Source: Shewanella jiangmenensis (GTDB lineage Bacteria; Pseudomonadota; Gammaproteobacteria; Enterobacterales; Shewanellaceae). From it: a stretch of 64,000 nt of DNA. The stretch covers positions 558,001 to 622,000 of the forward strand of contig NZ_JAHEPS010000002.1 in the NCBI RefSeq assembly GCF_018596335.1, in the 5' to 3' direction. This document shows positions 9,105 to 18,417 of this stretch, piece after piece (position 1 is the stretch's first letter; the number at the start of each line of letters is the position of its first letter). The translations under genes were made by a program, and so were the position numbers. The notes below the pieces were generated by a model that worked only from the letters and a program-made list of their open reading frames with translations, had not been told where the DNA came from and ran no database searches.

Positions 9105-9473
9105 ATGGACAAAGTTCTGATCCGTGCCCTGCGTATTGATACCGTGATTGGTGTCTACGACTGGGAAAAGACTATTACCCAATCGCTGTTCCTTGATTTG
9201 GATATGGCGTGGGACAACCGTGCTGCAGCGGCCTCTGACGACTATCGCCATGCCCTGTGCTACGAGACTGTGTCCAACCGGTTGACGGCGCTTATTACCG
9301 AAAAGCCGATTGAACTCATTGAAACCGTTGCCGAAATGGCTGCCAACTGCGTGATGCAGGAGTTTGGCGTGAGCGCTGTAAAGGTGCGGGTGATGAAGCC
9401 CGGCGCGGTAAAAACCGCAGAAGCCGTCGGCGTTGAAATTGAGCGCAGCGCCAAGAGCGCGTCGGGTGTGTAA
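9105..9473 (+). CDS. folB: Dihydroneopterin aldolase
   Basis: FolB cleaves 7,8-dihydroneopterin to 6-hydroxymethyl-dihydropterin and glycolaldehyde in folate synthesis. The 122-residue protein starts MDKVLIRALRIDTVIGVYDWEK, the usual family N terminus with the conserved GVYDWE, and has the YETVSNRLTALI helix and KVRVMKPGAV strand of the tunnelling fold. It precedes folK by only four bases, so the two consecutive folate steps are almost certainly translated from one mRNA. Confidence 0.96.
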   Translation: MDKVLIRALRIDTVIGVYDWEKTITQSLFLDLDMAWDNRAAAASDDYRHALCYETVSNRLTALITEKPIELIETVAEMAANCVMQEFGVSAVKVRVMKPGAVKTAEAVGVEIERSAKSASGV

Positions 9474-9477
9474 CGCC

Positions 9478-9984
9478 ATGGCCCGCATTTACATCAGTGT
9501 TGGCAGCAATATCGACCCTGCGCATTATCTGCGACAGGCAAACGTCGCGCTTACCCGGGCATTGGGTGAGCTGACCTTGTCACCGGTTTACCAATCGGAA
9601 GCGGTCGGGTTTGAAGGCGAGCACTTTCTCAATATGGTGATTGGCGCCGACACCGATTTGGCGATAGAGGAGCTGGTGAGCCTCCTTAAGCAAATCGAGC
9701 TCGATAATGGCCGTAAACCCGGCGCGAAAAAATTTTCAGCCAGAACCCTGGATTTGGATTTACTGCTTTACGACGATGTGGTTTGCTCCTCTCCCATCGA
9801 ATTGCCTCGGGCAGAAATCCTGCACAATGCATTTGTGCTCTGGCCGCTTGCGGATGTCGCGCCAACCAGGTGCCACCCGCTTAACGGCACGCGTTTTAAT
9901 GCACTGTGGAGCCAATTCGACAAACCCTCCCAGCGGCTGTGGCCGGTGGATTTCGTCTGGGACAGCGAGTCCCAAACCCAATAA
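9478..9984 (+). CDS. folK: 2-amino-4-hydroxy-6-hydroxymethyldihydropteridine pyrophosphokinase
   Basis: HPPK transfers pyrophosphate from ATP to the FolB product. I chose the ATG at 9478 because MARIYISVGSNIDP is the canonical N terminus; a longer frame starting inside folB adds 15 residues with no family match. Visible motifs are YQSEAVGFEGEHFLNMV and the signature SARTLDLDLLLYDD with its metal-binding aspartates. Length is 168 residues, normal for HPPK. It sits between folB and uppP and is probably co-transcribed with both. Confidence 0.96.
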   Translation: MARIYISVGSNIDPAHYLRQANVALTRALGELTLSPVYQSEAVGFEGEHFLNMVIGADTDLAIEELVSLLKQIELDNGRKPGAKKFSARTLDLDLLLYDDVVCSSPIELPRAEILHNAFVLWPLADVAPTRCHPLNGTRFNALWSQFDKPSQRLWPVDFVWDSESQTQ

Positions 9985-9993
9985 AGGAATACT

Positions 9994-10794
9994 ATGGATA
10001 CGTTACAGGTCATTATTCTTGCCCTTATCCAGGGTCTGACCGAGTTTTTGCCAATTTCCAGCTCTGCCCACCTTATCTTGCCGGCGCAGTTGTTTGGCTG
10101 GGAAGATCAGGGGTTGTCATTCGATGTGGCGGTGCACATTGGCTCGCTGCTGGCGGTGGTGATTTATTTCCGTAAAGAAATCGCGGCCATGCTGACGGCC
10201 TGGCTTGCCAGTATCTTCAAAGGTCGCCACTCAGACGACAGCAAGCTCGCCTGGTGGATTATCCTTGCGACTATTCCTGCGGTGGTGATGGGCTTTATCA
10301 CCAAGGATTTGGTCGAAACCCATTTGCGTGGCCCCGGTGTGATTGCCATCACCACGGTGATTTTTGGTCTGTTGCTGTGGGTTGCTGACCGCATGGCCAA
10401 AGACGAACTGACTGAGTATCAAACCGGCTGGCGCAAGGCGCTGCTGATTGGTATTGCCCAGGCTCTGGCGCTAATTCCCGGCACGTCCCGCAGTGGTATT
10501 ACTATGACAGCAGCGCTGATGCTTGGCCTTAAGCGCGAGGCGGCGGCCCGTTTTTCGTTCCTGATGTCCATTCCGGTTATTTTGGGCGCGGCGCTGCTGA
10601 TGACCAAAGACATCGTAAGTGAAGGCCATGCGGTAGACTGGCAGGCACTCGGTCTTGGTGTTGTACTGTCGTTTATTGCCGCTTACGCCTGTATTTACTA
10701 CTTTTTGAAAATCATCAGCCGCATGGGGATGACCCCGTTCGTGATTTATCGTGTTGCGCTTGGCGTGTTTTTGTGTGGATTTATTTTCCTGTAA
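9994..10794 (+). CDS. uppP: Undecaprenyl-diphosphatase
   Basis: UppP (BacA) removes a phosphate from undecaprenyl pyrophosphate at the periplasmic face so the lipid carrier can be reused for peptidoglycan, O-antigen and similar polymers. The 266-residue protein is strongly hydrophobic with about eight membrane segments. It carries both family signatures: [17 protein letters not shown] (about residues 13-29) and the active-site loop [10 protein letters not shown] near residue 165. It begins nine bases after folK, preceded by AAAGGA, and ends before the terminator at 10815-10841. Confidence 0.97.
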   Translation: MDTLQVIILALIQGLTEFLPISSSAHLILPAQLFGWEDQGLSFDVAVHIGSLLAVVIYFRKEIAAMLTAWLASIFKGRHSDDSKLAWWIILATIPAVVMGFITKDLVETHLRGPGVIAITTVIFGLLLWVADRMAKDELTEYQTGWRKALLIGIAQALALIPGTSRSGITMTAALMLGLKREAAARFSFLMSIPVILGAALLMTKDIVSEGHAVDWQALGLGVVLSFIAAYACIYYFLKIISRMGMTPFVIYRVALGVFLCGFIFL

Positions 10795-10814
10795 ACCACA
10801 GGCAGGGTATTGCG

Positions 10815-10841
10815 GAGGCGGCTTAGGCCGCCTCTTTGTTT
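10815..10841 (+). terminator. Terminator after uppP
   Basis: GAGGCGGC-TTAG-GCCGCCTC is a perfect eight-pair stem followed by TTTGTTT. The rlmA ATG lies about 12 bases beyond, so the structure may also act as a leader attenuator for rlmA. Confidence 0.8.
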
Positions 10842-10852
10842 AAGGAGTTGCT

Positions 10853-11662
10853 ATGAAATTTCAATGTCCCATCTGCCGCGCTGCGCTGCACCAGCATCAG
10901 GAATCACAGGGCTGGTACTGCGATGCAAAACACCATTTCGATCGCCATGAAAAGGGGTACTGGAATTTTTTCGGCGCCAAAAAGCCGCAAAATGCCGACA
11001 GCCGTCAGGCGCTGCGCGCGAGGCAGTTTATGCTGCTTGGCGGCCATTTTGCGCCCGCCATTGAAGCACTGGCGACTGAGCTTGAAGGGCTTAATCTGGA
11101 TAGCCCCGAGTGCGTTAATCTGGGGCAGGGCAATGCCTGGCTTGGCAAGGCGCTTATCGATGTGCTGCAATGCCGTGGTCACAGCATTGCCAGTGTCAGT
11201 CCGCTTGAGAGTGAGAATGAGGCTTTTGCCGCCGCCAAGGCGGGTTTACCCGGGGTGTGCCTGACCGGGCTTAAATCCTTGCCGTTTGCAACCGAGGCGG
11301 CTGACATGGTATGGCTTTTGGATACTCTGCCTAAAGGGCTGGAGTGGCAGCGGGTGCTTAAACAGGGCGGTTATGCGCTGCTTCTTGCTGCAGGCCCCCG
11401 CCACCTGTGGCAACTGAAAGAGTTTGTCTACAGCGACCTTAGCGAAAAGCCGTTTTCTTTTGAGCTGCCCAAATCCTTTGAGGTGGTCAGAAGCGAGACT
11501 GTGGCCTGGACTGTCTCTGTGAGCGCAGAAGACGCGCTGGTGCTGCTGGATATGGCGCCCTGGGGCTGGCGGGTGAAAGAGGCGCAGCGTAAGGCAATTG
11601 CCAGAGGGGATTTCAGTGCGCTGGAAATGGACTATCGGGTCATTGTCGCCAGGAAGGGCTAA
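10853..11662 (+). CDS. rlmA: RlmA-family 23S rRNA (guanine-745-N1)-methyltransferase homologue with altered SAM motif
   Basis: The N terminus is the RlmA zinc module (C5, C8, C23, H27 in FQCPICRA and WYCDAKHHFD), followed by the GYWNFF segment and a Rossmann-type region. Later blocks (LKQGGYALLLAAGPRHLWQLKE, LLDMAPWGWR) align well with E. coli RlmA, which methylates G745 in helix 35 of 23S rRNA. The SAM-binding motif I is unusual: E. coli has VLDIGCGEG, here residues 88-94 read VNLGQGN, so the acidic residue and the glycine pattern are changed. Length (269) is normal and the frame is open, so this is not a decayed gene. Activity should be regarded as uncertain. Confidence 0.82.
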   Translation: MKFQCPICRAALHQHQESQGWYCDAKHHFDRHEKGYWNFFGAKKPQNADSRQALRARQFMLLGGHFAPAIEALATELEGLNLDSPECVNLGQGNAWLGKALIDVLQCRGHSIASVSPLESENEAFAAAKAGLPGVCLTGLKSLPFATEAADMVWLLDTLPKGLEWQRVLKQGGYALLLAAGPRHLWQLKEFVYSDLSEKPFSFELPKSFEVVRSETVAWTVSVSAEDALVLLDMAPWGWRVKEAQRKAIARGDFSALEMDYRVIVARKG

Positions 11663-11783
11663 GCGAAAAGGTCTTAAACGCTGAACGGCTAAACTCAGAA
11701 GAGCTAAACGCAGAAGCGCTGAGCGAAGAAGTTGTTCCGATCAGCAGACCGGTTTTGAAAGCGATTTAGGTAAATTACAGGCA

Positions 11784-11821
11784 AAAAAATACCGGCAACA
11801 CCCGGAAGGGCATTGCCGGTA
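11784..11821 (-). terminator. Terminator of the lpp gene
   Basis: On the minus strand TACCGGCAA (with a 14-base loop) TTGCCGGTA forms a nine-pair stem followed by a run of seven T. It begins about 12 bases after the lpp stop codon, a typical arrangement for this very abundant, stable mRNA. Confidence 0.88.
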
Positions 11822-11832
11822 CCAACATAACA

Positions 11833-12093
11833 TTACTTCTTGTAAGAAGAAGCTACGTTGTCCAGACGGTCGTTAGCGCGCTTGGCTTCAGCTTGAGCGT
11901 CCAGAGCAGCAGACTTGGCAGCTTTGGCGTCAGCAGCGATCTGGCCTTGTTCGGCTTTGATGGCGCTCACATCAGCAGACAGCTGGTCTACTTTGTTGCT
12001 CAGGTTAGCAACGCTTTCTTCCAGAGCAGTGTTGGCACAGCCACCCAGCAGAGTAGTCATAGCAACACCGGCGATCAGCAGTACTTTTTTCAT
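11833..12093 (-). CDS. lpp: Major outer-membrane (Braun-type) lipoprotein
   Basis: The 86-residue precursor has a short signal peptide ending in the lipobox LLGGC (lipidated Cys near residue 19). It is followed by a heptad-repeat helix (VANLSNKVDQLSADVSAIKAE) and an alanine-rich coiled coil, ending in SSYKK. Lpp trimers anchor the outer membrane to peptidoglycan; the C-terminal lysine could be the covalent link, as in E. coli (YRK). I chose the ATG at 12093 because an AAGGG ribosome site lies nine bases upstream; the ATG three codons earlier is too close to it. It has a strong terminator and stands alone. Confidence 0.9.
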   Translation of the reverse strand: MKKVLLIAGVAMTTLLGGCANTALEESVANLSNKVDQLSADVSAIKAEQGQIAADAKAAKSAALDAQAEAKRANDRLDNVASSYKK

Positions 12094-12285
12094 GGAAAAC
12101 ATCCCTTAACATAGGTTGGATTTGACTTTTCGGCTGCAGAGCAACCGAAGCGGGCTAATTATGTCATAGCCAATTTTTTTTGCTACGAATATCCATCAAT
12201 TCGCACGATAACCTTATCTAAAATACAGCGAATTGCAAGTTTCAACCCCTCAAACCACGAATCTTGCGCAGAAATTTTAGCAAAA

Positions 12286-13548
12286 TCAGTCAAAATTTTT
12301 CACGGGTGAAGAATTTGAAGAAGTTTGAACAAAATTTTTTATCAAACTTATTGCCGATGTACGTTGTCTACCTAACTCGGTGCGGATTTCCGCGCCGCTG
12401 AAGCCACGACTTATTATGTCCTGCACACTCACTTTTTGTGCCGAAGCATAACAATTCATTAAATATTGTCGCTGCGGGTATGGATGATGTTCAAACCCGG
12501 TTCGCCCCTTCATATCGGCTTCACAGGCATCGAGTAGCTGTACCAGCCTGTCGGGTTTGCGCCACACGTCCATCTTGTCCAGTAATTTGAGTAAGGTTTC
12601 GGGCCTGAGTTCCTTTGCGTTATGAACATTCTGGTGCTCATCACTGACCAGCAGCGCCAGATCCCGATGCTCATTGGGGACTCTTAGGCGCTCACACAGG
12701 GCGCGGATAGGCTTAAGCCCTTTCTGGCCGTGGCCGTGATGTTTGGGCCAGTGCTCTTTTGGCGTCAGCGCCTTGCCAAGGTCGTGCACCAGCGCGGCAA
12801 AGCGCACCGGTTTACTGCTTGTGATAAGCGCGGCCTGCTGCAACACCATCAGGGTATGAACGCCGGTATCGATTTCCGGATGCCATTTTTCGGGCTGCGG
12901 AACCCCGAAGAGAGCGTGAATTTCAGGAAAGAGTACCTCAAGGGCATTGCAGGCTCTGAGCACCTCAAAGAACACCTGGGGATGCGCGGTACCAAGCGCC
13001 TTGTCGAGCTCCTGCCACACCCGCTCCGGCGTGAGATGCGAAAGCTCTCCGCTGGCGCTGATGTCCTGCATCAGGCGTAAGGTTTCTGGCGCCACACTAA
13101 AGCCCAGGGGAGCAAAGCGGGCGGCGAAGCGGGCAACCCGCAATACCCGCAGCGGATCTTCCACAAAGGCATCTGAAACGTGCCTGAGCACTCTGGCCTC
13201 AATGTCGGCAACGCCGCCGTATGGATCGAAGAGGGTACCGTTGTCATCTTCGGCAATCGCATTAATGGTCAGATCGCGCCGGGCAAGGTCGTCTTCCAGT
13301 GTGACCTCGGGACTGGAGAAACACACAAAGCCAGCGTAGCCGTTGCCGGACTTACGCTCGGTGCGGGCCAGCGCGTATTCTTCCTGGGTTTGCGGGTGCA
13401 AAAATACCGGAAAATCCTTGCCGACCTGGGTAAAGCCTGCCGCCAGCATTTGCTCGACCGTCGCGCCCTGGACCATATAGTCACGGTCCTTGACTTCAAG
13501 CCCCAGGAGTTTGTCACGGACCGCGCCGCCCACCAGATACCTTTTCAC
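12286..13548 (-). CDS. cca: CCA-adding enzyme (tRNA nucleotidyltransferase)
   Basis: This enzyme builds or repairs the CCA end of tRNAs without a template. The 420-residue protein starts [16 protein letters not shown], containing the GGxVRD nucleotide-binding motif. It carries the metal-binding DRDYMV (class II DxD-type pair), the RRDLTINA motif near residue 110, and a C-terminal HD domain (LVHDLGKA, near residue 255) like that of E. coli Cca, which adds phosphohydrolase activity. Length agrees with E. coli (412). It is divergent from exeA. Confidence 0.97.
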   Translation of the reverse strand: MKRYLVGGAVRDKLLGLEVKDRDYMVQGATVEQMLAAGFTQVGKDFPVFLHPQTQEEYALARTERKSGNGYAGFVCFSSPEVTLEDDLARRDLTINAIAEDDNGTLFDPYGGVADIEARVLRHVSDAFVEDPLRVLRVARFAARFAPLGFSVAPETLRLMQDISASGELSHLTPERVWQELDKALGTAHPQVFFEVLRACNALEVLFPEIHALFGVPQPEKWHPEIDTGVHTLMVLQQAALITSSKPVRFAALVHDLGKALTPKEHWPKHHGHGQKGLKPIRALCERLRVPNEHRDLALLVSDEHQNVHNAKELRPETLLKLLDKMDVWRKPDRLVQLLDACEADMKGRTGFEHHPYPQRQYLMNCYASAQKVSVQDIISRGFSGAEIRTELGRQRTSAISLIKNFVQTSSNSSPVKNFD

Positions 13549-13733
13549 TGCACATCCCTCTAATCAGCACTGTGCTTAGCTTACCATGGCTTGGCAGCAT
13601 TTCGTGACACAGCCTCTGCGCAGCGGCAGAGATTTTGACTTTGTCGGTCGCTCGCATTACCTTGGCTCCACTCGCCGTGTCCCCATTGACCTTTGTATGG
13701 CGAGATGCGGTGAATAAAGAGGAACAAGCAGGC

Positions 13734-15482
13734 ATGTACAAGGCGTTTTATGGGCTCAAGGATAACCCATTTTCCATCGCTCCCAATCCCAGTTACCTGT
13801 TTTTGAGCGACCGGCACCGGGAAGCCCTGGCGCACCTGACCTATGGTTTGGGCGAAACCGGCGGTTTTGTGCTGCTCACCGGTGAAGTGGGCACGGGCAA
13901 AACCACGGTATCCCGTTGTCTGCTCCGGCAATTGCCTGAAACCACCGACACCGCCTTTATTCTGAATCCCGCTCTGACCGAACACGAATTGCTGGCAACG
14001 CTCTGTGATGAGCTGAAAATCAGCTACAGCGAGTCGCCGACACTGAAGCAGTTAACCGACCTTATCAGTGGCTTTTTGCTGAAAAATCATGAAGCCGGCC
14101 GCGATACTGTGCTGATTATCGATGAAGCGCAGCATCTTAAAGCCGAGGTGCTGGAGCAGTTACGGCTGCTGACCAACCTTGAAACCGACACCAAAAAGCT
14201 GCTGCAGGTGATTTTGATTGGCCAGCCTGAGCTGCAGCAACTGCTTAAGCGTCAGGAGCTGAGACAGCTTGCCCAGCGCATTACCGCCCGCTATCACCTG
14301 CTGCCGCTTACTGCCGAAGAAGTGGGGCTGTATGTGCAGCATCGCCTGCAGGTCGCCGGCCGGTTTGAGCCGCTTTTCAGCGCGCCGGCTATTAAGGCGC
14401 TGCATCAGGCGAGCGGCGGTATCCCCCGTATTATCAATTTATTGTGTGAACGTGCCCTGATGGCCGGGTTTGCCCGCAGCCAGGTGCCTATCAGTAAAGA
14501 GATGGTGCGTCAGGCCGCTGTCGAAGTGCTTGGTCTTGAAGAGCACGCTCCTGCCTGGTTCGAGCGCAAAAGCGTGATAGCCGCGCTGACTGTGCTGACG
14601 TTTGCCGCAGCCCTGTACGGCTTTAATCAGTTTGGCGCGTTGGCACCTGTAAAGGCGACCATTGCTGCTGACACGTCAGCAGCAAAGCAGCCATCACCTG
14701 CCCAAGTTGCTGTTGCTTCGGAAAAATCCGATAACGCAGCAGTGGCAGCGTCCTCGCCCGCTGCCGACGCTCAGCCTGTCTCCAGCAAGAATGAAAGCCG
14801 TCCAATAGAGCGGGTCACCAACGCAAAAGATGAACAGGCCGAGCTTGCCGCACGCCAGGCCAAGGTGCGCGAGCGGGTGCTGCAGGATGCTGTGTCCCAA
14901 AGCCGTAAGCTTGATACCGCTTTTGCTGCGCTGTTCGGTGCCTGGGGGCTGTCACCTGTGATGAGCTTAAGCCCATGCGAGTCGGCAAGGGAGCAAGGCT
15001 TATCCTGTTTTCAGCAGCAGGGCACCTGGTTCAATCTGGTCAAACTTAACTTTCCGGCGGTGGCCTACATGATGGATGACGGCGGCCAGGAGTTTTTTGC
15101 CACCGTGCTTGAGCGCGATGGTGACGAGCTGCTTTTGCAACTGGCCGAGCAGCAATTGTGGGTTAACCGCGACTGGTTCAATCGCCATTTCACCGGCACT
15201 TTTGAGCTGCTGTGGCAGGCACCATCTTACAGCCCGAGGGAGATTGGCGTGACCTCGCCGCAGCCCGAGGTGCAGTGGCTTGAAAACGGCCTTGCCAAAG
15301 TGGAAAACGCGACCCCGAGGTTGGTGTCGCAGTTTGACAGCGACCTTGAAATTCGCCTTAAACAATTTCAGCGCCAGCACGGCCTCAAGGCTGATGGCAT
15401 CGCCGGCAGTCAGACATTGATGCAACTTAATTTATACCTCAGCGCGGAAGGGCCGCGTCTGGTTGGCGGAGGGCAGTACTGA
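13734..15482 (+). CDS. exeA: General secretion pathway ATPase ExeA/GspA
   Basis: ExeA works with ExeB to open peptidoglycan and assemble the type II secretion secretin multimer. I start it at the ATG at 13734 because MYKAFYGLKDNPFSIAPNP is the usual N terminus; a frame extending upstream lacks support. The 582-residue protein has an AAA ATPase domain with Walker A GEVGTGKTT (residues 50-58) and Walker B VLIIDEAQHL near 125. A transmembrane segment follows near residues 278-298, then a periplasmic region ending in a peptidoglycan-binding domain (IRLKQFQRQHGLKADGIAGS). Its stop overlaps the exeB start (TGATG). The rest of the type II operon is not in this window. Confidence 0.93.
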   Translation: MYKAFYGLKDNPFSIAPNPSYLFLSDRHREALAHLTYGLGETGGFVLLTGEVGTGKTTVSRCLLRQLPETTDTAFILNPALTEHELLATLCDELKISYSESPTLKQLTDLISGFLLKNHEAGRDTVLIIDEAQHLKAEVLEQLRLLTNLETDTKKLLQVILIGQPELQQLLKRQELRQLAQRITARYHLLPLTAEEVGLYVQHRLQVAGRFEPLFSAPAIKALHQASGGIPRIINLLCERALMAGFARSQVPISKEMVRQAAVEVLGLEEHAPAWFERKSVIAALTVLTFAAALYGFNQFGALAPVKATIAADTSAAKQPSPAQVAVASEKSDNAAVAASSPAADAQPVSSKNESRPIERVTNAKDEQAELAARQAKVRERVLQDAVSQSRKLDTAFAALFGAWGLSPVMSLSPCESAREQGLSCFQQQGTWFNLVKLNFPAVAYMMDDGGQEFFATVLERDGDELLLQLAEQQLWVNRDWFNRHFTGTFELLWQAPSYSPREIGVTSPQPEVQWLENGLAKVENATPRLVSQFDSDLEIRLKQFQRQHGLKADGIAGSQTLMQLNLYLSAEGPRLVGGGQY

Positions 15483-16627
15483 TGTCGATTCTGCTCGATG
15501 CCGTCAGCCGCAGTAAGCAGCAGGATGAGGTTTTTGACCCCATTGCCGCGCCGCGCCCCTTATATCGCCACGAAAAGAAGCGCGGCGTGCCCAAGGCGCT
15601 GCTCTTACCCGCGGCGCTGTCGATTGCAGTGGCGGCTGCCTGGGGCGTTAACTCCTGGTTGAGTGCTCCATCGTCACTGGCCGCGGCAATCAATCCCAAT
15701 GCGATTGAGTCACATGCTGCTGCCAGCGCAAACGTCAGTTCAAATGTCAGTTCAAGCACCGGTGCGGCTTCAGTCAGCACTGTGGCCGCGGCAGGTGGCT
15801 CGGCCTCTAATTCTCAGGTTCAAGCTCAAGCTGCCCACAGCGGCGAGCTTGCCGATGGCGTGCGTCTAGCCGGCAAGGCGGCGCTGCCGACGGCTGTTAC
15901 CAGCCTTGAACCGGCACCTGTTATGGCTACTGTCGCTGCTGATCTGAGTTTTGACAGCGCTGAGGAGACACCCGAGGCGCAGGCTGCGCGGATGCAAGCC
16001 CTGATGGCGGCGAGCGTCAGCGAAGAGCAGCAGGCGTATAACGAGGTGATGGCGGCAAATATCACCGAGGAGCAGCAACAGGTGTTCAACGAGGTGATGG
16101 CGGTTGAAGAAAGCCGGCCGCTTCGAACCCTGACCCCCACCGCGCCCCAAAGCCGCGTGCCTGAGCCTTCGGCCGGGCTCGATGCGCTGCAGGCCGAGGT
16201 GGATAAGGCGGCTGCCGATGTGGGGCTGCATCGCCGTGAGCCAAAGCCCGTAGAGAGCCGCGAGAAAAGCGCAGCGCCCCTGTCTGGCGATGCGCTGGTA
16301 AAGGCGTTTGAAGATGCACTCAAAGAGGTGGAGTTTGATAACGCCACCAAGCGTGAAGTGTCGCCCGAGCCACTGGCAACTATTCCCAAAACCAGCGATT
16401 TTCCGCGTTATGGCGACTTACCGGCGGCGCTGCAGCTGCAGGTGCCGGAATTTAATATCGTTGCCCACGTTTATTCCAACGACCCAAGCCAGCGCTGGCT
16501 GAATGTGGATGGCGCCGAGCTTCAGGAAGGCGACAGCATCAAGGGCAAGCTTAAAGTCGTTGAAATCCGCCCCCGTGACGTACTGCTCGCCATAGACGGC
16601 ACCACCTTCAAGGTGCCCTCCATTTAA
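15482..16627 (+). CDS. exeB: General secretion pathway protein ExeB/GspB
   Basis: ExeB is the inner-membrane partner of ExeA in secretin assembly. The 381-residue protein has a short cytoplasmic N terminus (MSILLDAVSRSKQQDE, typical of the family) and a transmembrane segment at about residues 39-57. A long low-complexity, alanine-rich periplasmic linker follows. The conserved C-terminal GspB domain (YGDLPAALQLQVPEFNIVAH through DVLLAIDGTTFKVPSI) comes last. The start codon overlaps the exeA stop, so the two are translationally coupled. The linker contains acidic, EEQQ-rich near-repeats. Confidence 0.9.
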   Translation: MSILLDAVSRSKQQDEVFDPIAAPRPLYRHEKKRGVPKALLLPAALSIAVAAAWGVNSWLSAPSSLAAAINPNAIESHAAASANVSSNVSSSTGAASVSTVAAAGGSASNSQVQAQAAHSGELADGVRLAGKAALPTAVTSLEPAPVMATVAADLSFDSAEETPEAQAARMQALMAASVSEEQQAYNEVMAANITEEQQQVFNEVMAVEESRPLRTLTPTAPQSRVPEPSAGLDALQAEVDKAAADVGLHRREPKPVESREKSAAPLSGDALVKAFEDALKEVEFDNATKREVSPEPLATIPKTSDFPRYGDLPAALQLQVPEFNIVAHVYSNDPSQRWLNVDGAELQEGDSIKGKLKVVEIRPRDVLLAIDGTTFKVPSI

Positions 16628-16698
16628 AGGCCGTTTTTAAGTTTAAACGGCAGTTTTTAAGGGGCGACGTTAACGCAGTCAGGCTTCCCATCAGCAAC

Positions 16699-16726
16699 AA
16701 AAAAGGCGCATCAAGCGCCTTTTTTC
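16699..16726. terminator. Bidirectional terminator between exeB and nhaD
   Basis: An A-tract, GGCGC, a five-base loop (ATCAA), GCGCC and a T-tract make a symmetric stem between two convergent genes. Confidence 0.85.
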
Positions 16727-16747
16727 ATTCTGCTACAGTAGCCTAAC

Positions 16748-18004
16748 TTAGCCCGCAGCCGGATAGAAGTAGCCGGCCAAAAACACGGTCAGGCCGTAGC
16801 CCACTGCGTAGGACAGGAACAGTGATGGCAGGTACTTAAGATAAGACACGAAGGTCAGCTCCTTTACCTTGCTCATGGCCACGATACCGGCGGCAGAACC
16901 AATCACCAGCAGCGAACCACCCACACCCACGGCGTAGGTCAGACCGAGCCACTCAGGGGTGGTCAGCACAGGCTCTGCTTTCAGCAGCGCGGCAGTCAGC
17001 GGCACGTTATCAATCAGCGCCGAGCCCATACCGGTGAAGAAGTTGGAGATATTGGGGTCGTGCATGGCGTACACCTGGGTCAGCAGCTCCAGGGTGCCGA
17101 TTTCTTTAAGCATACCAACAAGCAGCAGGATCCCGAGGAAGAACAGCAGGGTGTCGTATTCCACCTGACGTATGTACTCGAGGATACGGATTTCTTCTTT
17201 GTCGTTACGAATGGTGTGACCGACCAGGAACATCACCGACAAACCTGTAAGGAAGGTCAGCACCGGCGGAATACCGAACATCACGTTCAGCACCATGGTC
17301 ATGATGATGGTAGCGAAGAAAATCAGTGCAATGGCGATATCAATCGGCTGATAGGCGCGGTTGATTGGGGTGGTGCTCACTATACCCTTGGCGTTCATCG
17401 AGAACAGCATGGCAAGCAAGAGCACGCTGGAGGCCGCAGGGATAAACAGCAGCAGCAGCTCAGAAATATGCACATGGCCGGAGAGGAAGATCATCAGGGT
17501 GGTTACGTCACCTGTGATAAGGGCCACACCGCCGGAGTTCACCGCGAAAATGATCAATACTGCCATGCGACGACGCAGGTTTTTGTCCAGCTTGAAGGTG
17601 GTCAGCAGCCCGAGGGACACCAGAGTCGCGGTCACGTTATCACAGAAGGCCGACAGCAGCAGGGCAAACAGGGCAACCTGGATCATCAGTAAGCGCACAG
17701 AGACCCGTTGTGGGAAGATCTTCTGCACCATAATCTGGATCATCCCTTTGGCGTTGAGGTAGGCCACAAAGGTCATGGTCGACATCAAAAACAGCCACAG
17801 GGTCGCAATTTCCAGCAGGTTTTCATTGAGCTGATGGGAAACCAGTTCCCGATGCTCGCCGGTGCCGGCGGCAATAAACAGCACGACCCAGGAGATACAG
17901 CCTAAAAACAGGGTGGTTTTGGCTTTATTGAGGTGAGTAACTTCTTCAAAGATGATACTGAGCAGTGCCAATATCGCCAATATGATCAGAAAGGTATGGA
18001 GCAT
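16748..18004 (-). CDS. nhaD: Na+/H+ antiporter NhaD
   Basis: NhaD exports sodium (and lithium) in exchange for protons, mainly at alkaline pH in marine and halotolerant bacteria. The 418-residue protein is almost wholly hydrophobic with roughly ten to twelve membrane segments and belongs to the ion transporter superfamily. Family-like segments include FCDNVTATLVSLGLL, VNSGGVALITGDVTTLMIF and GSALIDNVPLTAALLKAE, whose polar residues within helices are typical of the transport site. It has no adjacent regulator. Its 380-base upstream region contains a CRP-like palindrome (18184-18199). NhaA/NhaR elsewhere in the window give the cell a second sodium system. Confidence 0.93.
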   Translation of the reverse strand: MLHTFLIILAILALLSIIFEEVTHLNKAKTTLFLGCISWVVLFIAAGTGEHRELVSHQLNENLLEIATLWLFLMSTMTFVAYLNAKGMIQIMVQKIFPQRVSVRLLMIQVALFALLLSAFCDNVTATLVSLGLLTTFKLDKNLRRRMAVLIIFAVNSGGVALITGDVTTLMIFLSGHVHISELLLLFIPAASSVLLLAMLFSMNAKGIVSTTPINRAYQPIDIAIALIFFATIIMTMVLNVMFGIPPVLTFLTGLSVMFLVGHTIRNDKEEIRILEYIRQVEYDTLLFFLGILLLVGMLKEIGTLELLTQVYAMHDPNISNFFTGMGSALIDNVPLTAALLKAEPVLTTPEWLGLTYAVGVGGSLLVIGSAAGIVAMSKVKELTFVSYLKYLPSLFLSYAVGYGLTVFLAGYFYPAAG

Positions 18005-18183
18005 AGACGCACGTCCTACTGCTGATTCCGGTTGTTGTTTTGGCCGCAGATAACCGGCCGTTTAGCAAGCTTCAATCAAGGAATGATTAAGCCGGCTGTG
18101 ATAACGCCGCCGAGGGCGTGCGGATCAGACCATAACCGTGGTGAGAACGCAACCGTTACGCACTAGACAATTCGTCTATAAGT

Positions 18184-18199
18184 CGTGATCCCGATCACT
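18184..18199. promoter_or_regulatory. CRP-like binding site upstream of nhaD
   Basis: The palindrome has GTGA, six bases, TCAC, and inner bases TGATC/GATCA, matching 14 of 16 central positions of the CRP consensus TGTGATCTAGATCACA. It is about 180 bases upstream of the nhaD start. Shewanella CRP is a global regulator of anaerobic respiration, so control of nhaD by CRP is possible but inferred only from the match. Confidence 0.45.
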
Positions 18200-18384
18200 C
18201 AGGGTTGGGGATTTAATGGTGATAGATGCTGCAATTTGATTTGGATGCAGTTGAATCGACTAATAATTCGTGCGCGGTCTAATCCTGCCCGGAAAGATCT
18301 GCTGGGGCAGACTTGTGGTGGTTTTTTTAAATATTTTTCAATGGCTCGTTAATAACCGAAAGCCGTACGCTAACCCTGCAGCGC

Positions 18385-18417
18385 GTAAAAAACAAAAGGA
18401 CGCAGATGCGTCCTTTT
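18385..18417 (-). terminator. Terminator of the pyrB-hemL unit
   Basis: On the minus strand AAAAGGACGC-ATCT-GCGTCCTTTT forms a ten-pair stem followed by GTTTTTT. Confidence 0.88.
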
